A DNA stretch of 64,000 nucleotides from Methylobacterium sp. DB0501. GTDB lineage: Bacteria; Pseudomonadota; Alphaproteobacteria; Rhizobiales; Beijerinckiaceae. Location of the stretch: NCBI RefSeq assembly GCF_011043735.1, contig NZ_JAAKGV010000005.1:124001-188000 (forward strand). Reading direction: 5' to 3'. Made by a program: the position numbers and the translations under genes. Below are positions 57,170-64,000 of the stretch, in pieces (the first letter of the stretch is position 1; every line of letters starts with the position of its first letter). The notes below the pieces were generated by a model. That model saw only the letters and a program-made list of their open reading frames with translations. It ran no database searches and had not been told where the DNA came from.

Positions 57170-57202
57170 CTGTCTGCTTTCGAATACATGAATTGCAGAC
57201 AG
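57170..57202. promoter_or_regulatory. Inverted repeat, candidate FCD-regulator operator A
   Basis: Perfect 8-base arms CTGTCTGC and GCAGACAG, 17 bases apart, about 50 bases before the GntR/FCD start. The middle is AT-rich. Spacing between arm centres is 25 bases, longer than the short GntR boxes, so it may also be a pair of half-sites. Confidence 0.5.
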
Positions 57203-57204
57203 TG

Positions 57205-57233
57205 GACAGTTTATGAGACTACTATCAACTGTC
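57205..57233. promoter_or_regulatory. Inverted repeat, candidate FCD-regulator operator B
   Basis: Perfect 7-base arms GACAGTT and AACTGTC, 15 bases apart, two bases after operator A. Both repeats share the element GACAG/CTGTC, so four half-sites are arrayed over 64 bases in an AT-rich island that must also contain the regulator's promoter. Confidence 0.5.
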
Positions 57234-57260
57234 AACGTGAGCCATTGCAGGAATGTTGAG

Positions 57261-57291
57261 CGGCGCCTGCCCGCTTCATGGGCAGGCGCCG
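57261..57291 (-). terminator. Strong hairpin after hyuB set 2
   Basis: CGGCGCCTGCCC and GGGCAGGCGCCG form a perfect 12-base stem with a 7-base loop, starting eight bases after the hyuB stop. No T-run follows on the minus strand, so it may work with Rho or protect the mRNA end. Confidence 0.6.
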
Positions 57292-57299
57292 ACCGGGGC

Positions 57300-59252
57300 T
57301 CAGGCGTCGCGCCACCCGGCGGCCGAGCGCTTGGCGAATTGCTCGCGGAACTGCGCGGTCGAGCGCGGCAGAAGGGTCCCCTTGTCCCAGTCGAGGAGCA
57401 CGCCGTAGCGGCGCACCACGTCGAGGGTGTCGAGGCGCCCGGCCCGGTATTCCTGCGCCACGTGCTCCGGATCGGTCGCGAGCCAGCCGCGGCGCTGCCC
57501 GCGGATCTCGGCCCGCAGGGCCTCGGTCGCCGCTTCATCGACCTCGTAGTGGCAGAGTTCGGCGTCGATCACCCGGATCACCACGCCGTAATCCTTGGCC
57601 GCGCGGGCCACCGAGACGTAGTCGTCGGCGACGTCCTCGACGACCCTGGCGGGATCGCGCTCCAGGGGATCGCCGAAGCCGCCTCCTCCCGCGGTCGGGC
57701 GGCTGAACGTGTCGCCGGGGCCGATCGGCACGTCGGAGAAGACCGAGCCGAGCCATTCCGGCGCCTGCCCCGCCCGGGTGAGGGAGAGCCCGTGCGGCAT
57801 GGAGGGCAGCCCGCCCTCGATGCCCCAGACCACCGCCCGCTCGCGGTCGCAGATGTAGGAGATGACGCTGCCCTCGGCCTCCAGCATCACCGAGGTCTTG
57901 CGAACCCCGGCGCCGCCGCGCCAGCGCCCCGGCCCGGCGGAATCGGTCAGGATCTCGTACTCGGTGGTCAGGATCGGGTTCGCCCGCTCCTGGCCCTCGA
58001 CCGGCTGCGACATCAGCCCGGTGCCGAAGCAGGCAGTGGTGACGTTGCTGCCGTCCTTGCCGTTGCGCCCGCCCCAGCCGCCGGGCAGCCAGTCGTAGAA
58101 CATGTAGATCGGCTTGTCGGCCCGGCGCCCGTCGCGGCCGCCGGTCAGCAGGTATTCGAGATTGAACGCGCAGGCGATGGCCCGTTCGGGCATGATCCGC
58201 GACCACATCTCGTAGATCGCGTTCATGATCTTCTCGAACGGCATCAGGAAGCCGGTGACGGCGACCGGCCACCTGGCGTCGACGATCGAGCCTTCCGGCG
58301 CGACGATCGAGAAGGCGCGGTAGAAGCCGCTGTTGAGCGGCAGGTCGGGGAAGAAGGTCTTCATGCCCGCCGCCACCGCCGAGAAGGTGGCGCCGAAGGC
58401 CGAGTTGTAGATCGACCCGATGGTCGGGTGGCTTCCTGTGAAGTCGTAGGTGACGGTGTCGCCGCGGATCGTCATCTTGATCCGGATCGGGATCATGCCC
58501 TCCGGCCCGCTCGGGTCGCGGTCGATGAAGTCCACCGTCTCCCACTCGCCGTCGGGGAGCGCCGCGAGGCGCTGGCGCACCGCGCGCTCGACGTAGTCCT
58601 GGACGGCGGCGAGGCCCGTCTCGACGGTCTCGCGGCCGTACTTCTCAACGAGGCGCAGGATCTCGCGCTCGCAGACCTGGGTCGCCTCGGCCTGGGCCTG
58701 GATGTCGCCGATGATCGAGGCCGGGTCGCGGGTATTGGCGGCGATCAGGCAGGCGACGTCGGCACAGAACCGGCCCTTCGAGAACAGCCGCACCGGGGTG
58801 ATGCGCAGGCCCTCGCGGAACATGTCGCGGGCGGTGACGTCGAACGAGCCCGGCACGCTGCCGCCGACATCGGACCAGTGGCCGTTCGACTGGCTGAAGG
58901 CGATGATCTTGCCGTCGGCGAAGATCGGCCGGATCAGCCGCACGTCGCAGAAATGAGTGCCGCCGGCATACGGGTCGTTGATGGCGAAGACGTCGCCGGG
59001 ATGCATGTCGCCGGCAAAGGCCCGCATCACGTCCTGGCAGGTGAAGTGCAGCGTGCCGACATGGACCGCGATGTCCTGGTTGCCCTGCGCCGCCGAGTGC
59101 CCGTGGGCGTCGTGCAGCGCGCTCGAGAAGTCGCGGTTGTAGATCACGAACGAGTAGCAGGTCCGCAGGATCTGCTCGCCCATCTGGTCGACGCTAGTGA
59201 TGAAGGCGTTCTTCAGCACCTCGAAGGTGACGGGGTCGAGGGTCTCGGCCAT
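57300..59252 (-). CDS. hyuB: Hydantoinase/oxoprolinase beta subunit (HyuB), set 2
   Basis: 650 residues, about 90 more than set 1 because of a longer C-terminal region. Landmarks: TCYSFVIYNRDFSSALHDAH, GDVFAINDPYAGGTHFCDV, SNGHWSDVGGSVPGSFDV, YDWLPGGWGGRNGKDG and RPTAGGGGFGDPL. The ATG at 59252 has AAGGAG eight bases upstream, inside the end of hyuA; a GTG at 59261 overlaps the hyuA stop. With HyuA set 2 it forms an ATP-dependent enzyme related to N-methylhydantoinase or acetone/acetophenone carboxylase. Confidence 0.9.
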   Translation of the reverse strand: MAETLDPVTFEVLKNAFITSVDQMGEQILRTCYSFVIYNRDFSSALHDAHGHSAAQGNQDIAVHVGTLHFTCQDVMRAFAGDMHPGDVFAINDPYAGGTHFCDVRLIRPIFADGKIIAFSQSNGHWSDVGGSVPGSFDVTARDMFREGLRITPVRLFSKGRFCADVACLIAANTRDPASIIGDIQAQAEATQVCEREILRLVEKYGRETVETGLAAVQDYVERAVRQRLAALPDGEWETVDFIDRDPSGPEGMIPIRIKMTIRGDTVTYDFTGSHPTIGSIYNSAFGATFSAVAAGMKTFFPDLPLNSGFYRAFSIVAPEGSIVDARWPVAVTGFLMPFEKIMNAIYEMWSRIMPERAIACAFNLEYLLTGGRDGRRADKPIYMFYDWLPGGWGGRNGKDGSNVTTACFGTGLMSQPVEGQERANPILTTEYEILTDSAGPGRWRGGAGVRKTSVMLEAEGSVISYICDRERAVVWGIEGGLPSMPHGLSLTRAGQAPEWLGSVFSDVPIGPGDTFSRPTAGGGGFGDPLERDPARVVEDVADDYVSVARAAKDYGVVIRVIDAELCHYEVDEAATEALRAEIRGQRRGWLATDPEHVAQEYRAGRLDTLDVVRRYGVLLDWDKGTLLPRSTAQFREQFAKRSAAGWRDA

Positions 59253-59257
59253 GGCGC

Positions 59258-61282
59258 TCACTCCTTCACCCGGATCAGGATGTTCAGGTAGCGGTCGACC
59301 TCCGCATTGGTGCCGGGCGGGACCAGGACGGTGGAATCGACCTGCTCGACCACCGCCGGGCCGGTCAGGCGGAAGCCCGCCGGCAGGGTCGTGCGGTCGT
59401 AGACGGGAGTGTCGTGGTCGGTGCCGTCGAACCAGACCGGGCGCCGGCTCACCGGGTCCGGCGTGACGCCGGTGGGCGCGTGGGTGGCCAGCGCCGCCTT
59501 CGGCACCAGGCCGACCGCCTTGAGGTTGAGGCGGAAGAAGCCGACCGGCGCGTCGTCGCGGCGGAAATTGTATTCCCGCTCATGGTGGCGGTGGAACGCC
59601 TCGGTGAGATCGGCAATCGCCCCGATCGGCCGCGGCGCCGGCACGGCGAGCGAGCGCCACTGGCCCTGGTACATCATGTCGATGCTGCGCTGGAGCGCGA
59701 TGTCGGCTTCCGCGACGCCCTCATGGGCGAGGCGGGCGAGCGCCTCCGCCTCGAGCCGGTCGAACTCGGCCTCGATCGCCGCCGGATCGGCCTCGGCGGC
59801 GCCGACGAGGTAGCTCTCGGAAAAATCGTGCTGGATGTCGACGAGGAGGCAGCCGAGCGCCGAGGTGACGCCGGGATTGGGCGGCACGATCACCACCGGA
59901 ATCGCAAGCTCGCGGGCGATGTCGACCCCGTGCAGGGCGCCGGCGCCCCCGAAGGCCACGAGGGCGAAGTCGCGCGGGTCGTAGCCGCGGCTGATCGAGA
60001 TCAGCCGCACGGCGTCCGACATGTTGGCGTTGGCGACCCGCAGGATCGCGTCGGCGGCCTCCGGCAGGGAGAGGCCGAACGGCTCGGCCACGCCCTCGCG
60101 CACGGCCTCCGCCGCCAGACCCTGATCCAGGGTGATCTTGCCGCCGGCGAGACTCGTGCCGAGGCGGCCCAGGACCACGTTGGCGTCGCTGTTGGTCGGC
60201 TGGCGGTTGCCGTTGCCGTAGCAGGCCGGTCCCGGAAAGGCGCCCGCCGATTGCGGCCCGTTGCGCAGGGACCCCGCCTCGTCGGTCCAGGCCAGCGAGC
60301 CGCCACCGGCCCCGATGGTCAGCACCTCGATCGACGCGAAGCGGATCGGATAGCCGAACTCGATGTGCCAGTCCTTGGTCACCCGCGACTGGCCCTCATA
60401 GGCCAGTGACACGTCGGTCGAGGTGCCGCCCATGTCGAGGCCGATCGAGTTGGCGTAGCCGCACAGGCCGGCGATGTGGCGGCTGGCGATGGCGCCCGCC
60501 GCGATGCCGGAGCCTGCGAGCCGCGCCGCGAAGTCCTTGACGCTGCCCGGCGTCATCACCCCGCCGCCGGTGTGCAGCAGGAGCAGGTCGCGGGCGTAGC
60601 CGCCCTCGCGCAGGCGCTCGCCGAGGCGGGTGGTGTAATCGACGACGACGGGGCTGAGCGCCGCGTTGACCACGGTGGTCGAGAAGCGTTCGTGCTCGAA
60701 GATCTCCGGCAGCACGCCGGACGAGATCGAGACCGGGATGCCGGGCAGCTCCTCCTCCAGGATCGCCTTCATCCGGCGCTCGTTGGTGCCGTTGACGTAG
60801 GCGTTCATGAAGCAGACCGCGACCGCCGCGACCTCGCGGCGGCGCAAGATGCGGGCGACCCGGCGCGCCTCCTCGTCGTCGAGGGGCGTGACGATCGTCC
60901 CTTGCGCGTCGATCCGCTCCGGCACGGTGAGGCGGTCGCGCCGCGGCACGTAGGGGCGCACCACGTCCTTGTAGGTATCCCAAAGGTCTTCCTTGTTGGC
61001 GCGCCGGATCTCGATCACGTCGCGAAACCCCGCGGTGCAGACCATGGCGGTGCGCGGCAGGCGCCGGGTGATGAGGGCGTTCGTCGCCACGGTGGTCCCG
61101 TGGGAGAACAAGGCCACCCGCGTCAGGTCGATGCCGGCCTTGCCGACGCCGGCCAGGATGCCGTCGATCGGGTCGCGCGACGAGGCAGTCTTCTCGATCC
61201 GGATCAGCCCGGTCGCCTCGTCCATGATGCAGATGTCGGTGAAGGTGCCGCCGACATCGACGGCCACGCGCAGGTTCTGCAC
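59258..61282 (-). CDS. hyuA: Hydantoinase/oxoprolinase alpha subunit (HyuA), set 2
   Basis: 674 residues from the GTG at 61282, with AGGAGG seven bases upstream. Motifs: VAVDVGGTFTDICIMDEATG, HGTTVATNALITRRLPRTAM, GLDMGGTSTDVSLAY, TIGAGGGSLAWTDEAG and LVAFGGAGALHGVDIARELA. ATP-dependent subunit working with the coupled HyuB. The upstream 159 bases would hold its promoter. The nearby AraC regulator on the same strand may control it. Confidence 0.9.
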   Translation of the reverse strand: MQNLRVAVDVGGTFTDICIMDEATGLIRIEKTASSRDPIDGILAGVGKAGIDLTRVALFSHGTTVATNALITRRLPRTAMVCTAGFRDVIEIRRANKEDLWDTYKDVVRPYVPRRDRLTVPERIDAQGTIVTPLDDEEARRVARILRRREVAAVAVCFMNAYVNGTNERRMKAILEEELPGIPVSISSGVLPEIFEHERFSTTVVNAALSPVVVDYTTRLGERLREGGYARDLLLLHTGGGVMTPGSVKDFAARLAGSGIAAGAIASRHIAGLCGYANSIGLDMGGTSTDVSLAYEGQSRVTKDWHIEFGYPIRFASIEVLTIGAGGGSLAWTDEAGSLRNGPQSAGAFPGPACYGNGNRQPTNSDANVVLGRLGTSLAGGKITLDQGLAAEAVREGVAEPFGLSLPEAADAILRVANANMSDAVRLISISRGYDPRDFALVAFGGAGALHGVDIARELAIPVVIVPPNPGVTSALGCLLVDIQHDFSESYLVGAAEADPAAIEAEFDRLEAEALARLAHEGVAEADIALQRSIDMMYQGQWRSLAVPAPRPIGAIADLTEAFHRHHEREYNFRRDDAPVGFFRLNLKAVGLVPKAALATHAPTGVTPDPVSRRPVWFDGTDHDTPVYDRTTLPAGFRLTGPAVVEQVDSTVLVPPGTNAEVDRYLNILIRVKE

Positions 61283-61359
61283 GATGGAGCCTCCTGGTTG
61301 CGGAAATATCTTTCGACAGACGATCGTGAATCGCCGTCCATGACTTGTACTTCTCGTCA

Positions 61360-61394
61360 TTCCGGGGCTCGCCGCTGGCGAGAGCCCGGGACGA
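61360..61394. repeat. Short palindromic intergenic repeat
   Basis: TTCCGGGGCTCGC and GCGAGAGCCCGGG form an imperfect stem with a short loop between the hyuA start and the AraC stop. It resembles the dispersed 'attccggggctcgc' repeats common in Hyphomicrobiales genomes. It could also terminate the araC transcript. Confidence 0.4.
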
Positions 61395-61441
61395 CCCGGA
61401 GGATGAGAGACGCGGGCGGTGCGACGAGGACGGCCTCTCCC

Positions 61442-62395
61442 TCACCCCCGCGCCGCCGCCCGTGCCTCCCGCGGGGTGCAGCCGAACTCCGCCCGGTACT
61501 GGCGGCTGAACTGGGGCTGGTCGCCGAAGCCCCAGCGATAGGCGATCTCGGAGAGGGAACTCCGGCAGGCCGGGTCGCGCAGGGACTCGTCGCACATCGC
61601 CAGCCGCTGGCGGCGGATGAAGCCGCAGACGCTGATCCCCTGCGTCTCGAACAGCTGATGCAGGTAGCGCACCGACAGGCCGCAGGCCTCGGCGATGCCC
61701 TGCGGCCCCAGATCGGCGCGGGCGAGGTTGGCGCGGATGTAGCGCTCGACCCGGTGCAGGTGCGCGCCCTGGACCGAGGAGGCCTGGCTGCCGAGCGTCC
61801 GCGGATCGGCTTCGACCGCGAGCGCCAGGAGATCGACCAGGTGGCGCCCGGCCACGGCCCGGGCCGCCTCGTCCAGCTCCTCGACCCGGGGCGCGGTCAG
61901 GCGCAGCATGTCGACGAACAGGGCGCCGACGCCTTGCGTGGCATCGAAGCTCAAGGTGGCGAGGCGCTCGGGCGCCCCGATCCGGCCGCGCAGGACGGGA
62001 CTCGGTACCTTGAGCACCCAGAGGGAATTCGGCTCGACATGGGCGAACTCGTAGGGGAGGTGGCTGCGCTCGATCAGGAAGGCGCCCGGCCGGCAGCGCA
62101 CGTCCTTGCCGTCCTGGCGAAAGCTGACCTCCGCCCGCTCCGGCACGGTGATGAGGAAGCTCTCGTCGTGGGCCTGGAGCAGGTGGCGGGCGTGGCGGCG
62201 ATAGACGAGGCCGTCCGAGACGTTGCGGGAGATCGCGAGGTCGCCGAGGCTCCAGACCTCGAGGGCGCCGGAGAAGGCCGGGCCGGGGCGAAAACCGAGT
62301 TCGAGCGGGAAGTAGGCCCGGCTGACCGCCTCGCTCCAGGCGCGCTTGCGCTCCGCCGGCTCGGCGTGCGCGGTCGAGAACGCGGTTCGCATCAC
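61442..62395 (-). CDS. AraC-family transcriptional regulator
   Basis: 317 residues. The N-terminal AraC-binding-like sensor (about 20-190) contains GDLAISRNVSDGLVYRRHAR. The C-terminal double HTH (about 210-310) contains GPQGIAEACGLSVRYLHQLF and the signature IAYRWGFGDQPQFSRQYRAE followed by FGCTPREARA. FeaR-like regulators with this sensor often activate amine or aromatic catabolism. It stands between hyuA set 2 and the pxpC gene; which one it controls is not clear from sequence. Confidence 0.9.
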   Translation of the reverse strand: MMRTAFSTAHAEPAERKRAWSEAVSRAYFPLELGFRPGPAFSGALEVWSLGDLAISRNVSDGLVYRRHARHLLQAHDESFLITVPERAEVSFRQDGKDVRCRPGAFLIERSHLPYEFAHVEPNSLWVLKVPSPVLRGRIGAPERLATLSFDATQGVGALFVDMLRLTAPRVEELDEAARAVAGRHLVDLLALAVEADPRTLGSQASSVQGAHLHRVERYIRANLARADLGPQGIAEACGLSVRYLHQLFETQGISVCGFIRRQRLAMCDESLRDPACRSSLSEIAYRWGFGDQPQFSRQYRAEFGCTPREARAAARG

Positions 62396-62561
62396 CCGAT
62401 CCTCCTGCTACTGACACGGTCCGGCGCGTCGCCCCGGGCCGGCTTGCCGGCTCAAGCCAGCACAGTAGACGGCGTTCCGGCGCCCCGCTCTTGCACCTGA
62501 GTGCGCGAAGACTTGCTCCTCAGCGCGGTGATCTTCACGCGAACGTGCACAACGGCAAAGC

Positions 62562-62582
62562 CCCGGAGACCGGGTCTCCGGG
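62562..62582 (-). terminator. Intrinsic terminator after pxpC
   Basis: On the minus strand, CCCGGAGAC and GTCTCCGGG form a 9-base stem with a 3-base loop, followed by GCTTTGCCGTTG, 26 bases after the pxpC stop. It separates the pxp operon from araC; the stem could work in both directions. Confidence 0.65.
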
Positions 62583-62608
62583 TTGCTTGACGCGTCTCGA
62601 CCGCCCGC

Positions 62609-63589
62609 TCACGCGAGAGCGTCCCGGATCCGGGCGAGCCGCCCGGCATTCTCGGTCCGCGCCGCGAGCGCCCCCGCCATGTCGGTGCGGGCGAAGCGCA
62701 CCGGCTGGTGCGGCTGGAGCTGCCCGATCAGGTCCATGTCCGCTGCAATCACCGTGCCGATCATGAAGTAGCCGCCGCCCGACACCGCGTCGCGGTGCAG
62801 GACGATCGGCTCGGTGCCGCCCGGCACCTGGATCGAGCCGTAGGGATAGCAGCTGTCGACGATGTTCGACGGGTCGGAGCCGGCGCCGAAGGGCGGCTCG
62901 CGAGGCACGAAGTCGAGGGCGTGCCCGCCGCGGAAGCGGTAGCCGATCCGGTCGGCTTCGGGCGCCACCTTCCAGGTATCCGCCAGGAAACGCTCGGTCG
63001 CGTCCCTGGTGATCCGGTGGTCGTAGAGACCGGGCAGCATCCGCAGCACCGGCTCGGCCGTGCGGCGCAAGGCCGCCGGAAGGCTGCGCCCCTCCCCTGC
63101 CGGGCGTCCGGCCCCGATTCCGAGGCGGTCGCCGGCCTTCAGCGCCCGTCCCTCGTGGCCGCCGAGCGCGCCCAGGGCGTAGGTCGCCCGGGAGCCGAGA
63201 ACCGCCGGCACGTCGATGCCGCCCGAGACGGCGATGTAGGCGCGGGCCCCGGCCTTGAGGAAACCGAAGGACAGGACCTGCCCGGCCCGGACCGGCAGGG
63301 CGGTCCAGCCCGGCTGCTCGACCCCGTCGAGCTTCGGCGGCATCTCGGCACCCGTGACCGCCACGATGGCGTCGGCGGTGAAGCGGATCTCCGGTCCGAG
63401 GAAGACCGCCTCGAGCCCGGCCGCGTCCTCGTCGTTGCCGACGAGGAGGTTGGCGGCGATCAGGGATTCCCGGTCCATCGCCCCGGAGAGCGGGATGCCG
63501 AGATGGTAGTAGCCGGGCCGGCCGAGGTCCTGCACCGTGGTCGACAGGCCGGGCTTGACGATCTCGATCATGGATGCGGCCTCAGCCAT
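62609..63589 (-). CDS. pxpC: 5-Oxoprolinase subunit C-like protein (biotin-dependent carboxyltransferase family)
   Basis: 326 residues. Family blocks: KPGLSTTVQDLGRPGYYHLG, IPLSGAMDRESLIAANLLVG, VSGGIDVPAVLGSRATYALG, GSIQVPGGTEPIVLHRDAVS and GYFMIGTVIAADMDLIGQLQ. PxpABC hydrolyse 5-oxoproline to glutamate with ATP. PxpC relatives also occur with urea carboxylase and allophanate hydrolase. Its ATG overlaps the pxpB stop by eight bases; MIEIV at 63571 is an alternative start. Near two HyuAB pairs it may act on a related lactam rather than on 5-oxoproline itself. Confidence 0.9.
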   Translation of the reverse strand: MAEAASMIEIVKPGLSTTVQDLGRPGYYHLGIPLSGAMDRESLIAANLLVGNDEDAAGLEAVFLGPEIRFTADAIVAVTGAEMPPKLDGVEQPGWTALPVRAGQVLSFGFLKAGARAYIAVSGGIDVPAVLGSRATYALGALGGHEGRALKAGDRLGIGAGRPAGEGRSLPAALRRTAEPVLRMLPGLYDHRITRDATERFLADTWKVAPEADRIGYRFRGGHALDFVPREPPFGAGSDPSNIVDSCYPYGSIQVPGGTEPIVLHRDAVSGGGYFMIGTVIAADMDLIGQLQPHQPVRFARTDMAGALAARTENAGRLARIRDALA

Positions 63590-64000
63590 GGAGCACCCCC
63601 AGGAGCGCGGCGTTGGTGCCGGTGGGATCGGCCTGGAAGGCGGCGAGCGAGAAATCGACCTCCCGGATCAGCGGGCTGAACCGCCCGGCCTCGACCTCCT
63701 CCACCGCGGCGTCGTACTCGTCCCGCCCGACGGGCCGGAACTTCACGATATCGCCCGGCCGGAACAGGATCATGAAGTCGCGCAGGTAGCTGATCTTCTG
63801 CGTCGGATCGTAGATCGGCATCGGGGTGATGCCGAACATCTGGTAGCCGCCGGCGCCCCGGACCGAATAGATCGCCCCGAAGCAGCCGCCATGGCCGACG
63901 GTGAGCTTCGGGGTGTCGGTGCGTGGACGCAGGTACTTCGGCGCCTGGATCTGCTTGTCGCGCTCGACCATCTGGTACAGGAACGGCAGGCCCGCGACGA
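63582..64000 (-). CDS. pxpB: 5-Oxoprolinase subunit B-like protein, partial (5' end outside window)
   Basis: The last about 139 residues of a carboxyltransferase-domain subunit 1 protein; the gene continues past the right edge. Family blocks: VAGLPFLYQMVERDKQIQAP, VGHGGCFGAIYSVRGAGG and GYQMFGITPMPIYDP. It pairs with PxpC, whose start it overlaps. A PxpA (LamB/YcsF) gene should lie further upstream outside the window if this is a complete 5-oxoprolinase. Confidence 0.9.
   Translation of the reverse strand, partial: VAGLPFLYQMVERDKQIQAPKYLRPRTDTPKLTVGHGGCFGAIYSVRGAGGYQMFGITPMPIYDPTQKISYLRDFMILFRPGDIVKFRPVGRDEYDAAVEEVEAGRFSPLIREVDFSLAAFQADPTGTNAALLGVLHG

Noticed and set aside
57261..57291. 12-base hairpin as a mobile-element end
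   Set aside because: A single perfect hairpin right behind a stop codon is better explained as a transcript end; no target duplication is visible.

Overview
The window is very GC-rich with almost no gene-free space, and nearly every reading frame is open on both strands. The protein families suggest an alphaproteobacterium of the Methylobacterium type (Hyphomicrobiales): a choline-to-glycine-betaine operon, a TorF-like porin fragment, an alphaproteobacterial-style cobalamin riboswitch, and many ABC uptake operons. This assignment is inferred from families and composition only. I saw no rRNA, tRNA, CRISPR array, complete insertion sequence or phage gene.

Layout. (1) 1-2435: the end of a TonB-dependent receptor, then a decayed patch in which a VapC-type toxin tail abuts a beheaded, frameshifted TorF-like porin. 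(2) 2497-12596: a choline island. A BetI repressor fused to an aldehyde-dehydrogenase-like domain without catalytic residues is divergent from choX-choW-choV-betB-betA, with two BetI-type palindromes between them; a phosphorylcholine phosphatase gene follows. Together they would release choline from phosphorylcholine, import it, and oxidise it to glycine betaine. (3) 12746-17560: a TonB receptor and a PepSY membrane protein behind a complete cobalamin riboswitch, with the 3' end of a second riboswitch and a thioesterase scrap nearby. (4) 17566-22385: a sulfur nanocompartment locus on the minus strand: a 68-residue protein, serine acetyltransferase, a family 2 encapsulin shell carrying a cyclic-nucleotide-binding-like insert, and a cysteine desulfurase with a long disordered cargo-loading N-terminus.

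(5) 22936-29574: a plus-strand operon for an unknown amine or amino acid: ornithine-cyclodeaminase-like protein, quaternary-amine-type ABC transporter, a PhnD-like protein without signal peptide, an ammonia-lyase homologue lacking the normal Ala-Ser-Gly cofactor triad, and a periplasmic binding protein. (6) 29831-34988: an IclR regulator divergent from a Rieske oxygenase, a glutamine-synthetase-like ligase and a binding protein, with a promoter and nested palindromes between. (7) 35031-44576: an NMT1-type ABC transporter with two paralogous binding proteins, a dihydroorotase/hydantoinase-like enzyme, an SDR and an amidohydrolase, divergent from a LysR regulator and a formamidase-like protein.

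(8) 44770-64000, all minus strand: a branched-chain-type ABC transporter with HyuA/HyuB and two aminotransferases; an FCD-type GntR regulator with a small zinc-ribbon protein; a second HyuA/HyuB pair; an AraC regulator; and PxpC plus a partial PxpB. From about 22.9 kb on, the window is mostly a catabolic and uptake island for small nitrogenous molecules (amines, cyclic amides/ureides, lactams), in several independently regulated units.
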